Origin: an uncultured Bacilli bacterium
GTDB taxonomy: Bacteria; Bacillota_I; Bacilli_A; RFN20; CAG-288
DNA length: 52,186 bases
Assembly (NCBI GenBank): GCA_944371605.1
Contig: CALVXU010000030.1
Coordinates: forward strand, 1 to 52,186
Reading direction: 5' to 3'
A model generated the notes under the pieces. That model saw only the letters and a list, made by a program, of their open reading frames with translations, was not told the origin of the DNA and made no database searches. Positions 25,856-34,280 of the stretch are shown one piece after another (the first letter of the stretch is position 1; every line of letters starts with the position of its first letter). The position numbers and the translations under genes are program-made.

Positions 25856-27239
25856 ATAACAACTTATGTTCTTTTATCGCTTTAGCAAAAGATTCCATTG
25901 TTTCAAGCGATGTATCATGTTCAAATTCGATATAATAGCCTTCGCCCTCAACCTCGCGCAAGACAAGCTTAATCCCTTTATATATCAACCGTCTCTTAAT
26001 TTTCTTTTTGACCGGTCCGATGTAAAAGCCAGCCATCAAGAAATCTCTTAGACATTCTCCTTCATCTTTCCAAATCTTATAGAATTCTCCTTCTTTGAGC
26101 AAAACATTTATCGGGCGAATAATTCTATTATCAAGACGCGCTTTTGGCGTGCCCTTGTGAACTAAAGACGAAGGATAATAGGTCTTTCCTTCATCATCAG
26201 AAAGGCAACGCAGTCTTAAGATATTATGCGATTCACGGTTTTCGTTAGGTGCTGAAAAGAAAATATCTCTCTGATATAAAGTTTCGTTAACTTGACTATT
26301 TTTTAAAAGATTATCGATGACATCACGATCATTAGTTTTTATCTCATCTTTAGTGACATATAACTCACCTGCTCTCAATTCAGTGAAAGTCATATCGTTA
26401 AAAAGAACGATATCAGCATTTAATCTATTCGGATAAATAGTTTCTAAATATGATTTCACAATATATTTGAAATAAATCGATATAGTAAAAACATTATCTG
26501 CAGATGTCACTTTTGAATCGCGAACGATACGTCTGATGAAAAGAGACTTCGGATTACCATCGATGAAATCTTTGATGACATTATTAAAACCATGAAATTG
26601 ATCAATCATCACCGAATCCAATGCATAAATGCCTTCGACTAAAATCACGTCATAGTCTGAACCACTAATTTTTTCATCAGATTCGATACGCTCTGATACC
26701 ACTTTAGAATATTTCTTTGAAACGATGGTTTCATCTTGGAGAAGAGCTTTGATATCTAAAGCCGCTTCCTTCATATTATAAACAGATGGTTCATCAAAAT
26801 TTAGTACTTTCCATTCGGCATTAAGAGCTTTTAAAAAGACATCTAAATCCGCATAATTAGAGAAAAAAGGAGCTATTTTAGGCTTGATCAGTTCAAGGGA
26901 TTCTTCGTCATATTTTTTCTCGAATGAGATATCACTAATAACATTTTTGATAGCTGCTTTTATCTCGGATAAATGCGATAATTGACCATGAAAATAATTG
27001 GTGTTCACTTTATTCGGAATAATGCCAGAAAGTCCGTGGTTATATTGATCTAGTGAGATAATTAAAGCTTTATGCCCGTTATTTTTTAATAGATTCACAA
27101 GATAGGAAGCTAAATAAGATTTACCCGAACTTGAAGCACCAGCTAAAAGAACGACCGCCTTAGAATTATGTTCCAAGACTTCTTCTATCAAATCTAAATT
27201 AGCAAAACCCCATTTATCGATATGATGAAATGTAAACAT
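25854..27239 (-). CDS. Uridine-kinase-like P-loop domain fused to a CYTH domain
   Basis: 461 residues in two parts. The N-terminal part (about 25-310) is a uridine kinase/phosphoribulokinase-like P-loop domain with Walker A GASSSGKS (34-41), SLDQYNHG (62-69) and VILVEGIYALDS (198-209). The C-terminal part (about 320-461) has CYTH features: LRLRCL (341-346), LVHKGT (359-364), KKIKRRLIY (412-420) and the closing acidic pattern YYIEFE (435-440). CYTH proteins bind and hydrolyse polyphosphate-containing substrates in a beta-barrel tunnel. The same order occurs in plant TTM1/TTM2. The real substrate is unknown. AGGT precedes the ATG, and the gene lies 2 bases after the CvpA-like gene in a three-gene operon. 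Confidence 0.8.
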   Translation of the reverse strand: MFTFHHIDKWGFANLDLIEEVLEHNSKAVVLLAGASSSGKSYLASYLVNLLKNNGHKALIISLDQYNHGLSGIIPNKVNTNYFHGQLSHLSEIKAAIKNVISDISFEKKYDEESLELIKPKIAPFFSNYADLDVFLKALNAEWKVLNFDEPSVYNMKEAALDIKALLQDETIVSKKYSKVVSERIESDEKISGSDYDVILVEGIYALDSVMIDQFHGFNNVIKDFIDGNPKSLFIRRIVRDSKVTSADNVFTISIYFKYIVKSYLETIYPNRLNADIVLFNDMTFTELRAGELYVTKDEIKTNDRDVIDNLLKNSQVNETLYQRDIFFSAPNENRESHNILRLRCLSDDEGKTYYPSSLVHKGTPKARLDNRIIRPINVLLKEGEFYKIWKDEGECLRDFLMAGFYIGPVKKKIKRRLIYKGIKLVLREVEGEGYYIEFEHDTSLETMESFAKAIKEHKLL

Positions 27240-27241
27240 GT

Positions 27242-27976
27242 TTATACCTGTAAAGATATCCAGTTAAAGAAGATATTAACTGTATCATAGAAAAGACGAC
27301 CGATTGAAAAACCAGCTGTGTCAAGTGCTAAATCACTGGTGATAAAATCTTGCAATGTAGTATTGTCAAAATGAAGCATCAATTGATTTACTAAAGTGAA
27401 AATCGCCATAGCGATTAAAATACAACAAGTGGTTTTTAATAAGCCTCTCAATGCACCAGCAATTCTTCCTAACAATCCTTTTCCATCTTCTCCAAAGACA
27501 AGATCTCTAAAATGATGGAAGACGATAGTTAGAACAATTAACACTAGGACAAAAAAGATTACAAATGAAGCAGCGACTAATGTCCAATACGCGAAAGATG
27601 AAGCGATTGCAGTAGCAACAGTTCCCTCTAATAAAATAGCATTCGAAATGAAAAACCCTTGGAAGAAAGAAGGAATGCTGATCGATGATAATGCAGCCGA
27701 CATCATATCTTGCTTGGCAATGAACTCTAGCCCATTCAAGCTGGCTGTAAACGCTTCAGTTTCAGGAAGTTTAGACACGTAAAATTCAGTGATAGTCACA
27801 CTTCCAAAATCAGTGTTCATCACTGCTCTTGCTAAAGGCAATCCGACGAAATAAGCCAATACTATCGCAGCGATGATAGATAACTTAATAGGTTTACCTT
27901 GACCAAATCCGCGGAAAAATCCCCAGCCAGTACCTAGCACTAATAAAATAGTGATAACCCAAGAAATAACACCCAT
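27242..27976 (-). CDS. CvpA-like multi-span membrane protein
   Basis: 244 residues with four to five hydrophobic segments (about 5-21, 33-50, 130-158 and 185-207). The stretch LLGRIAGALRGLLKTTCCILI resembles the helix of CvpA (colicin V production) family proteins, and spacing of the spans is compatible. The match is weak and the family role is poorly defined. It is translated from GGAGAT, with a 1-base gap after the DJ-1 gene. Confidence 0.5.
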   Translation of the reverse strand: MGVISWVITILLVLGTGWGFFRGFGQGKPIKLSIIAAIVLAYFVGLPLARAVMNTDFGSVTITEFYVSKLPETEAFTASLNGLEFIAKQDMMSAALSSISIPSFFQGFFISNAILLEGTVATAIASSFAYWTLVAASFVIFFVLVLIVLTIVFHHFRDLVFGEDGKGLLGRIAGALRGLLKTTCCILIAMAIFTLVNQLMLHFDNTTLQDFITSDLALDTAGFSIGRLFYDTVNIFFNWISLQV

Positions 27977-27977
27977 A

Positions 27978-28511
27978 TCAATAATAAATCTCCTTTTTAA
28001 TATCTTCTAAAGCAGTTTCACCTAAGAGTGCAGAGATGATTTCTAAGGCAAAATCTATCGAAGCAGCACAGCTTCTTCCAGTGATAAGCTTATCATCTCT
28101 AACTACATATCTGTCGATATATTCGCCTTGAAAATCTTCATTCATTGAAGTGAAACATGTATATTTTTTTCCTTTTAAAAGTCCGAGATGGCCTAGAATA
28201 GTTGGCCCAGCACATATAGCCGCTATATATTTGTTATGGGTGAAGAAAGACTTAACAATACTCAAAAATCGTGGATTATTTTCTTCTTCAATATATTCAG
28301 GTCCACCAGGAATCAACAAAAGATCATAATCTTCGATGTGAATGTCATTCCAATTGATCAAATCAGTCAAAATCATGCCATAGCGCCCCGTAGCCTGTTT
28401 TTTATCAATACAAGCGATATCAACATCTAATTTTGCTCTTCTCAATAAAGCGATAGTCCCTACTGCTTCTAATTCTTCAAAACCATCGGTTATAATTGCT
28501 AATATTTTCAT
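27978..28511 (-). CDS. DJ-1/PfpI family protein (YajL-like)
   Basis: 177 residues of the DJ-1/ThiJ fold. The conserved Glu is in ITDGFEELEAVG (8-19), and the nucleophilic-elbow Cys100 is in IAAICAGPTILG. PGGPEYI (68-74) is the usual turn. Family members are protein or nucleotide deglycases or redox chaperones; the substrate is not predictable. GGAGG precedes the ATG at 28511. It heads the three-gene operon and is divergent from aguA. Confidence 0.9.
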   Translation of the reverse strand: MKILAIITDGFEELEAVGTIALLRRAKLDVDIACIDKKQATGRYGMILTDLINWNDIHIEDYDLLLIPGGPEYIEEENNPRFLSIVKSFFTHNKYIAAICAGPTILGHLGLLKGKKYTCFTSMNEDFQGEYIDRYVVRDDKLITGRSCAASIDFALEIISALLGETALEDIKKEIYY

Positions 28512-28587
28512 GTTTCCTCCACGAAATTATCTTTATTTTATAACAAAAATATATATAATAAATAGTGATTTTTTTAAAGATTAAAAT

Positions 28588-29721
28588 ATGAAAGCTATAA
28601 ATAAAGACATTGAAACGACTGCTGGTTATATCTTTCCTTTTGAAGGTGGAAAACATGCAGCTACTATCATTTCGCTCCCGTATCGCGCAGATACTTGGCA
28701 AGATGCTGGAAGCGTTGCGCTTTTAACATTCAAAGAAATCATTTTTAACATCATAAAATATGAGCGCGTCGTTCTGATCATCGACCCTAAGATTTCCTAT
28801 GACATCGTCAAGCAATTCACTCACCCTCAAATAACTATTTTACGTGAATACTATAATGACAGTTGGGCGAGGGATAACACCCCTATCTTTTTAAAAAATG
28901 ATAGTGAAGTCATCGGAGTGGATTTCGGGTTTAATGCCTGGGGTGGAGAATATAATGGTCTCTATCAAGATTATTCAGATGATAATGCTTTATCTAAAAA
29001 CATCTTGCTTGATTTGCGAATACCAAGATTTGCCAAAAAGGACTTTATTTTAGAAGGCGGAAGCATTCATACTGATGGCGAAGGAACTTTAATAACAACA
29101 AGCGAGTGCCTCTTATCCAAAGGACGCAACCCACATTTGAATCAATCAGAGATTGAAGAGATTTTGAAGAAGACGTTGAATGTTCAAAAGATAATTTTCT
29201 TACCATATGGTATTTATGATGATGAAACCTCTGGTCATGTCGACAATATCGCTTGTTTTTTAAAGCCCGGTGTCATTGCCGTAGCTACTTGTGAAAACAA
29301 AGATGATCCTCAATATGAAAGAAGCAAACGTGACTTAGAAGTTTTGCAGCACGAGACAGACGCTAAGGGAAGAAAGTTTCAAATAGTTGAAATGCCGCTT
29401 CCTGAGGTTCAATATATGAGCGAACAAGAGAGTGCTGCTTTAAAGCCAAATGATAAAGCGATAGCAAGAATACCTAACAGAAGATTAGCGGCTTCGTATA
29501 TCAATTTCTATATGTCAGAAAAATTCATACTTTTACCTGCTTTCAATGATAAAAATGACAAGATTAACAAACAAATACTTGATGACTTTTATCATGGCGA
29601 AAAAGAAATTATACAGATACCATCTAGAAGCATACTATTAGCTGGTGGAAATATTCACTGTATCACCAAACAAATACCATTTTCTGATGAAATAGAAATC
29701 GAACCTAAGGAGATTAAATAA
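28588..29721 (+). CDS. aguA: Agmatine deiminase
   Basis: Converts agmatine to N-carbamoylputrescine and ammonia. Guanidine-group hydrolase motifs are all present: NDSWARDNTP (90-99), GFNAWGGEYNG, LEGGSIHTDGEGT, DETSGHVDN and the nucleophile Cys358 in LAGGNIHCITKQ. At 377 residues it is full length. A TATAAT box (28554-28559) lies upstream but the ribosome binding site is weak. The stop overlaps the aguB start (TAATG), so the next step in putrescine formation is coupled to it. Confidence 0.95.
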   Translation: MKAINKDIETTAGYIFPFEGGKHAATIISLPYRADTWQDAGSVALLTFKEIIFNIIKYERVVLIIDPKISYDIVKQFTHPQITILREYYNDSWARDNTPIFLKNDSEVIGVDFGFNAWGGEYNGLYQDYSDDNALSKNILLDLRIPRFAKKDFILEGGSIHTDGEGTLITTSECLLSKGRNPHLNQSEIEEILKKTLNVQKIIFLPYGIYDDETSGHVDNIACFLKPGVIAVATCENKDDPQYERSKRDLEVLQHETDAKGRKFQIVEMPLPEVQYMSEQESAALKPNDKAIARIPNRRLAASYINFYMSEKFILLPAFNDKNDKINKQILDDFYHGEKEIIQIPSRSILLAGGNIHCITKQIPFSDEIEIEPKEIK

Positions 29722-30587
29722 TGATTGTAAATTTATCTGCCACTCAAATGTCATGCAGTAAAGATTATGATGAGAATATTAAAAAAGCCACTCGCATGAT
29801 CAAAGAAGCCAAAAAGAAGCAAGCTGACGTCATTCTCTTACAAGAATTGTTCGAGCGAAATTATTTCTGTCAAATCGAAGATTATGAACGCTTTGCTTTT
29901 GCTGAAGAATACAGCGATTCTAAAACATTACATCATTTTGAAAAATTAGCAAAAGAATTACAAGTTGTTTTACCGATTTCTTTTTTTGAAAAAGCCGGAA
30001 ATTGTTATTTTAATTCAATCTGTGTAATTGATAGTGATGGTCAAAGATTAGGGCTTTATCGCAAAACACATATACCGACAGGTGCATGTTATGAAGAAAA
30101 GTTTTATTTTACACCTGGGGATACAGGATTTAAAGTTTTTAACACACATTATGGACATCTTGGAATCGGTATTTGTTGGGATCAATGGTTTTTAGAAACA
30201 GGTCGCTCATTAGCTTTAAAAGGAGCTGAATATTTACTGTTTCCGACTGCCATTGGAAGCGAACCCGTTCTACCATTTGACAGCTCTAAACATTGGCGAA
30301 ATGTCATGATAGGTCAAGCTAGTGGGAATATCATGCCACTAGTCGCTTCTAATCGAATCGGAGAAGAAAAAGACCTCAATTCTTCGATGACATTTTATGG
30401 TTCTTCATTCATTCTTAACGAATATGGTGAAGTAGTTGAACAAGCATCTAGAGATCAAGAAGAAATCTTGGTGCATTCTTTTGATTTAGAAGAAATAGCC
30501 AAAAAAAGAATCTCTTGGGGAATCTTTAGAGATAGACGACCTGAGATGTATAAATCCATATTGAAACTTGATGATCGAGGTGAATAA
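29721..30587 (+). CDS. aguB: N-carbamoylputrescine amidase
   Basis: A nitrilase-superfamily amidase that hydrolyses N-carbamoylputrescine to putrescine, CO2 and ammonia. The catalytic triad is visible: Glu42 (LLQELFERNYF), Lys115 (YRKTHIPTG) and Cys152 (GIGICWDQWF). FRDRRPEMY near the C-terminus is typical. AAGGAG lies 8 bases before the ATG. Start and stop are both TAATG overlaps, tying it tightly to aguA and xth. Together with aguA it completes arginine-derived putrescine synthesis from agmatine; no agmatine transporter or ornithine-pathway gene is seen. Confidence 0.95.
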   Translation: MIVNLSATQMSCSKDYDENIKKATRMIKEAKKKQADVILLQELFERNYFCQIEDYERFAFAEEYSDSKTLHHFEKLAKELQVVLPISFFEKAGNCYFNSICVIDSDGQRLGLYRKTHIPTGACYEEKFYFTPGDTGFKVFNTHYGHLGIGICWDQWFLETGRSLALKGAEYLLFPTAIGSEPVLPFDSSKHWRNVMIGQASGNIMPLVASNRIGEEKDLNSSMTFYGSSFILNEYGEVVEQASRDQEEILVHSFDLEEIAKKRISWGIFRDRRPEMYKSILKLDDRGE

Positions 30588-31351
30588 TGATTTTAGTCTC
30601 TTTTAATATGAACTCTATCAACGCCTATTTGAAAAAAAATCTTTTGCCGCAGCTGTTAAAATATAATCCTGATATCCTTAGCATCCAAGAGTTGAAGATG
30701 ACTGAGACTGAGCACAAAGACTTCCCTCTTATTCTCTCTGATCATCAGCCTTTTTGGACAGTTTCTAAAATCAAAAAAGGATATGCCGGCACTGCTTGCT
30801 TGACAAATAGAAAACCGATAAGCGTCCATTATGGTTTAAGTGACGGTGAATATGATGACGAAGGTCGCGCCATCACGTTAGAGTTTGATAATTTTTACTT
30901 GATAACCTTATATGTTCCTAATTCAGGCGATGAACTAAAACGCTTAGATTATCGTATGATATTCGAAAAAAAATTACGTGAATATGTAACTGCTTTGCAG
31001 AAGAAAAAACCGATTATTCTAACTGGAGATTTAAATGTCGCACACCAAGAAATCGATTTAAAAAATCCTAGTAGTAATCATCACTCTGCCGGCTTTACTG
31101 ATGAAGAGAGAAACGCTTTTTCTCAATTATTAAGCACTGGACTAATCGACACCTTTAGACACTTGCATCCTGATGAAGTCAAATATTCTTATTGGTCATA
31201 TTTCTTTAGAGCTAGAGAAAGAAATGCTGGCTGGAGAATTGACTATTATCTCGTCAGTCAATCACTGATAAACAAAGTTAAAAGAGCCGAGATTCTCAAT
31301 GACGTTTATGGTTCCGATCATTGTCCTGTTTTATTAGAAATTGATATTTAA
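30587..31351 (+). CDS. xth: Exodeoxyribonuclease III family AP endonuclease
   Basis: Repairs abasic sites and 3' blocks. The start ILVSFNMNSINAYLKK carries the active-site Asn, SIQELKM the metal-binding Glu (residue 35), TGDLNVAHQEIDL the catalytic Asp/Asn, and GWRIDYYLVS and GSDHCPV the final residues. At 254 residues it is a normal Exo III/ExoA length. The N-terminus lacks the usual W (SWNVNG is SFNMNS here). GAGGTGA precedes the ATG, which overlaps the aguB stop. Coupling of a DNA repair gene to putrescine genes is not obviously functional. Confidence 0.92.
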   Translation: MILVSFNMNSINAYLKKNLLPQLLKYNPDILSIQELKMTETEHKDFPLILSDHQPFWTVSKIKKGYAGTACLTNRKPISVHYGLSDGEYDDEGRAITLEFDNFYLITLYVPNSGDELKRLDYRMIFEKKLREYVTALQKKKPIILTGDLNVAHQEIDLKNPSSNHHSAGFTDEERNAFSQLLSTGLIDTFRHLHPDEVKYSYWSYFFRARERNAGWRIDYYLVSQSLINKVKRAEILNDVYGSDHCPVLLEIDI

Positions 31352-31370
31352 TTTTTATTTAATATATACT
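31341..31370 (+). promoter_or_regulatory. Promoter for the RNase J paralogue gene
   Basis: TTGATA (31341-31346), an 18-base spacer and TATACT (31365-31370). It overlaps the xth stop codon. Confidence 0.6.
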
Positions 31371-31403
31371 ATAAAAAAAGATTATTTGAGGTACTAGAAA
31401 TAT

Positions 31404-33170
31404 ATGTCTAATTATTCGAATGAAACTTCTTTTCAAAAAGAAAATAATTTTGCACCTGAAATCGGAAACTATCCGATCAAAGTCGTCGCTTTAGGCGGAT
31501 TAGATGAGATGGGTAAAAATTGTTATGTAATCGAAGTGAACAATGATGCCTTTATCATCGAAGCAGGTATCAAATATCCTAATGCTCAAATTCCAGGAGT
31601 CGATGTCATCATCCCAGATTTTGATTATTTAAGAAATATTGCAAGAAGAGTAAAAGCTATCATCATCACTCATGGACATGATGATCAATATGGAGCATTG
31701 CCATATTTATTAAACATCGTGAAAGCTCCGATCTATGCTACCGAAACAACCATCGCCATCATACAAGCTACGATCGGAAAAAAATTCAGGAAATTAGAAC
31801 AAGCTACTTATGTCACCGTCAAGCCGTCAGACTCACTCGATATCGCCGGACATCATTTTGAATTGTTTCAAACAACACACTCGGTATCTGAATCTTTTGG
31901 CTTTGCCTTAAAAACACCGTTTGGAAACATCATTTATACTTCAGACTTCATGTCGGATTATTCACCTCTAAAAGGCTTCCAGTTTGATTTACCTAAAGTT
32001 GCAAGATTATCTGAAACCGATAAAACTTTTTTATTGATGACTGAATCTGAAAGCGCTGATAAGGTCGGTATCGCTTCGCCGAATCACAAGATCACCGAAC
32101 ATATCAAACAATACTTTGAAGAACCAACCGGTAAAATTTTTGTATCGATATATAGTCAAAACTTTTATAACATTCAAGAAGTCATCAATTTGGCTATCAA
32201 ATTCAAAAAGAAAATTTTGATTCCCAATCCTGAAATAGCCAATTTCTTTGACAAAATGGCTTCAATCAACAAATTAGTGATACCAAAAGAATCAAGAATC
32301 GATATCAATGACTTGGCTTATATTCCTCAAAAAGATGTCGTCATTTTGATTTGCGATTCAGGTGAAAAACTATTTAGTTATTGCAAAGAAATTTGCTATA
32401 ACAATATCAATGGTATCAAGGTTGATACAAAAGATATTTGGATCAATGCTGCTCCTTCAGTGCCAGGAACTGAAATCATAGCCACTGATGCCGCTGATAC
32501 TATTTTTAGAACTGATTGTCATGTCATCACTTTAAATAGAAAAGTCGTCTCTTCTATGCATGCTCAACAAGAAGATTTGAAAATGATGATTTCGTTGTTC
32601 AGACCGAAATATTATATGCCAGTCAAAGGTGAATTCCGTTTATTGATGGCTAATGCTAAATTGGCGATTGATCTTGGTATCGGTCTTAATCATTTCAACA
32701 CTTTTGTTTATGACAATGGTATGGCTCTAGCCTTTGATAATAATGGTGTACCTGTCCGTAAGTCGATAATCGTAAAAAATGGTGATGTCATGGTAGATGG
32801 AAGCTCAGTAGGTGATGTAAAAGAAACTGCTATAAACGAAAGAACACAAATGGCAGATGGAGGTGTTGTATTAATCGGATTAGCAATTTCTTTAAATAAA
32901 AAGAAAATAGTTTCGAATCCTGATATACAAATGCGCGGTTTCTTATATCTTAAAGATTCGGAGCCTATCGTAAATCAAATGTCGCAAATCTTAAACACTA
33001 CGCTCACTGCATTGATGAATAATTCTGAGAAAAGTATCTCACTATTAGATATGGAAAGAAAAATCAACGATAAACTCAGCAAGTTCTTATTGAAGGAGAC
33101 CAATAAAGAGCCGATGATTCTAACCAATCTATTGAATGTTGATGAATTAAATCCAATTGATCCTAAGTGA
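31404..33170 (+). CDS. RNase J-family protein with degenerate metal-binding motif
   Basis: 588 residues with metallo-beta-lactamase, beta-CASP and C-terminal domains of RNase J (VVALGGLDEMGKNCYVIE near the start, GVDVIIPDFDYL). The metal motif, normally HxHxDH (HGHEDHIGG), reads HGHDDQYGA (90-98), so the last His is Gln. The late His of MPVHGEYR is Lys (MPVKGEFR, Lys408), and SGHGSQED is SMHAQQED. HS at 159-160 and Asp181 (YTSDFM) remain. This looks like a J2-type partner with weak or no nuclease activity; an active J1 would be expected elsewhere. GAGGT lies 11 bases before the ATG. It has its own promoter and terminator. Confidence 0.88.
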   Translation: MSNYSNETSFQKENNFAPEIGNYPIKVVALGGLDEMGKNCYVIEVNNDAFIIEAGIKYPNAQIPGVDVIIPDFDYLRNIARRVKAIIITHGHDDQYGALPYLLNIVKAPIYATETTIAIIQATIGKKFRKLEQATYVTVKPSDSLDIAGHHFELFQTTHSVSESFGFALKTPFGNIIYTSDFMSDYSPLKGFQFDLPKVARLSETDKTFLLMTESESADKVGIASPNHKITEHIKQYFEEPTGKIFVSIYSQNFYNIQEVINLAIKFKKKILIPNPEIANFFDKMASINKLVIPKESRIDINDLAYIPQKDVVILICDSGEKLFSYCKEICYNNINGIKVDTKDIWINAAPSVPGTEIIATDAADTIFRTDCHVITLNRKVVSSMHAQQEDLKMMISLFRPKYYMPVKGEFRLLMANAKLAIDLGIGLNHFNTFVYDNGMALAFDNNGVPVRKSIIVKNGDVMVDGSSVGDVKETAINERTQMADGGVVLIGLAISLNKKKIVSNPDIQMRGFLYLKDSEPIVNQMSQILNTTLTALMNNSEKSISLLDMERKINDKLSKFLLKETNKEPMILTNLLNVDELNPIDPK

Positions 33171-33188
33171 TTACCAAATAATTGATTA

Positions 33189-33228
33189 AAAAACTGTGAG
33201 CTTTGTACTAGCTCACAGTTTTTATTTT
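33189..33228. terminator. Bidirectional intrinsic terminator
   Basis: AAAAACTGTGAGCT (33189-33202) pairs perfectly with 33210-33223 around a 7-base loop, with A- and T-runs on both sides. It serves the RNase J-like gene and deoC. Confidence 0.93.
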
Positions 33229-33865
33229 ATTTTATAAGTTCGACACCATGTGATGTTCCAATGCGATTAGCACCTGCTTCAATCATTTTAAGCATAGTGT
33301 CCTTATCACGAATACCTCCTGCGGCCTTAACACCCATATCCGGACCAACGGTTTCTCGCATCAGCTTGACATCTTCTACTTTAGCACCCCATTTGGAGAA
33401 GCCAGTTGAAGTTTTCACAAAATCAGCATGTGCTTCTTTAGCTAGCTTACATGCTCTGACTTTTTCCTCATCAGTGAGCAAGCAGCATTCGATGATCACT
33501 TTTAAGATTTTATCTTGGCAAGCTTTTTTTAATTCAGCTATTTCAGTTCTAACATAGTCATCATCATGATCTTTGAGTCTTCCGATATTGATGACCATAT
33601 CAATTTCATCAGCACCCTCTAAAAGAGCATATTTTGTTTCAGATATCTTGCTAGCCATCAATGTTGCACCGAGAGGAAAGCCGACAACGGTACAGACTTT
33701 GACATCGCTTCCAGTTAATAACTTGCTAGCCAAATTTATATATGATGGATTGATGCAAACACTAGCGAAATGATTTTCTTTAGCTTCTAAACAAAGCTTT
33801 TCAATCTGTTCCTTAGTTGCATCTTGGGCTAACAAGGTATGATCGATATAACGATTATATTCCAT
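33227..33865 (-). CDS. deoC: Deoxyribose-phosphate aldolase
   Basis: Cleaves 2-deoxyribose 5-phosphate to acetaldehyde and glyceraldehyde 3-phosphate, the last step of deoxynucleoside catabolism. Schiff-base Lys151 is in [10 protein letters not shown], with Asp89 in [10 protein letters not shown] and Lys122 in LKVIIEC. At 212 residues it is full length. GAGGTG precedes the ATG. It stands alone with its own promoter, away from any deoB or phosphorylase gene, but fits the nucleoside importer. Confidence 0.96.
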   Translation of the reverse strand: MEYNRYIDHTLLAQDATKEQIEKLCLEAKENHFASVCINPSYINLASKLLTGSDVKVCTVVGFPLGATLMASKISETKYALLEGADEIDMVINIGRLKDHDDDYVRTEIAELKKACQDKILKVIIECCLLTDEEKVRACKLAKEAHADFVKTSTGFSKWGAKVEDVKLMRETVGPDMGVKAAGGIRDKDTMLKMIEAGANRIGTSHGVELIK

Positions 33866-33884
33866 AAATATTCACCTCAAACAT

Positions 33885-33913
33885 ATTTTAGCAAAATCAG
33901 CACTTGAAACCAA
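33885..33913 (-). promoter_or_regulatory. deoC promoter
   Basis: On the minus strand TTGGTT (33908-33913), a 17-base spacer ending in TGC, and TAAAAT (33885-33890), an extended -10 box. It lies 20 bases before the ATG. Confidence 0.6.
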
Positions 33914-34210
33914 TTTTAAAAAGATAAATAGTTTTTTCATCATTTTAAATTAAAAAAATAAATTTAATATTTCATCATCCGCTAGTTTGCTCATAACGAA
34001 TAAAAACAATCGGACATGACTTTTATAGATTTCAATGTAATCTCCGGTTGTATAAAGTCGATTTTTAAAACGTCAGCTACAGATATTATCACCATTTATT
34101 ATTGATTTTAAAACTGATTATAAATATAAGGCTAAGAATAACTTGTTGTCGCAAAGAATATCATATTAATTTTCTCCAATGTTTATTCTTCGAATATATA
34201 GGAAGGTATA
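33914..34210. other. AT-rich intergenic stretch without recognised content
   Basis: I see no supported gene, RNA or clear inverted repeat in this stretch between deoC and the pit control region. Confidence 0.5.
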
Positions 34211-34214
34211 TAAT

Positions 34215-34242
34215 TGTTAATTTTTTCTTAAGATATTGTTAA
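34215..34242 (-). promoter_or_regulatory. Pho-box-like direct repeats overlapping the pit promoter
   Basis: Read on the minus strand, TTAACA, TTAAGA and TTAACA occur with exactly 5-base gaps (plus positions 34237-34242, 34226-34231, 34215-34220), an 11-bp period. This matches the PhoP-binding arrangement of Firmicutes (TTAACA-type repeats, 4-6 base gaps). A weaker fourth copy is possible at 34248-34253. The repeats cover the -35 region. Confidence 0.55.
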
Positions 34243-34256
34243 TTTTTTGCTATATT
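34228..34256 (+). promoter_or_regulatory. pit promoter
   Basis: TTAAGA (34228-34233), a 17-base spacer and TATATT (34251-34256). It overlaps the Pho-box-like repeats. AAGAGGTG then precedes the ATG at 34281. Confidence 0.45.
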
Positions 34257-34280
34257 AATTATTGTGTTAAGAGGTGAAAC

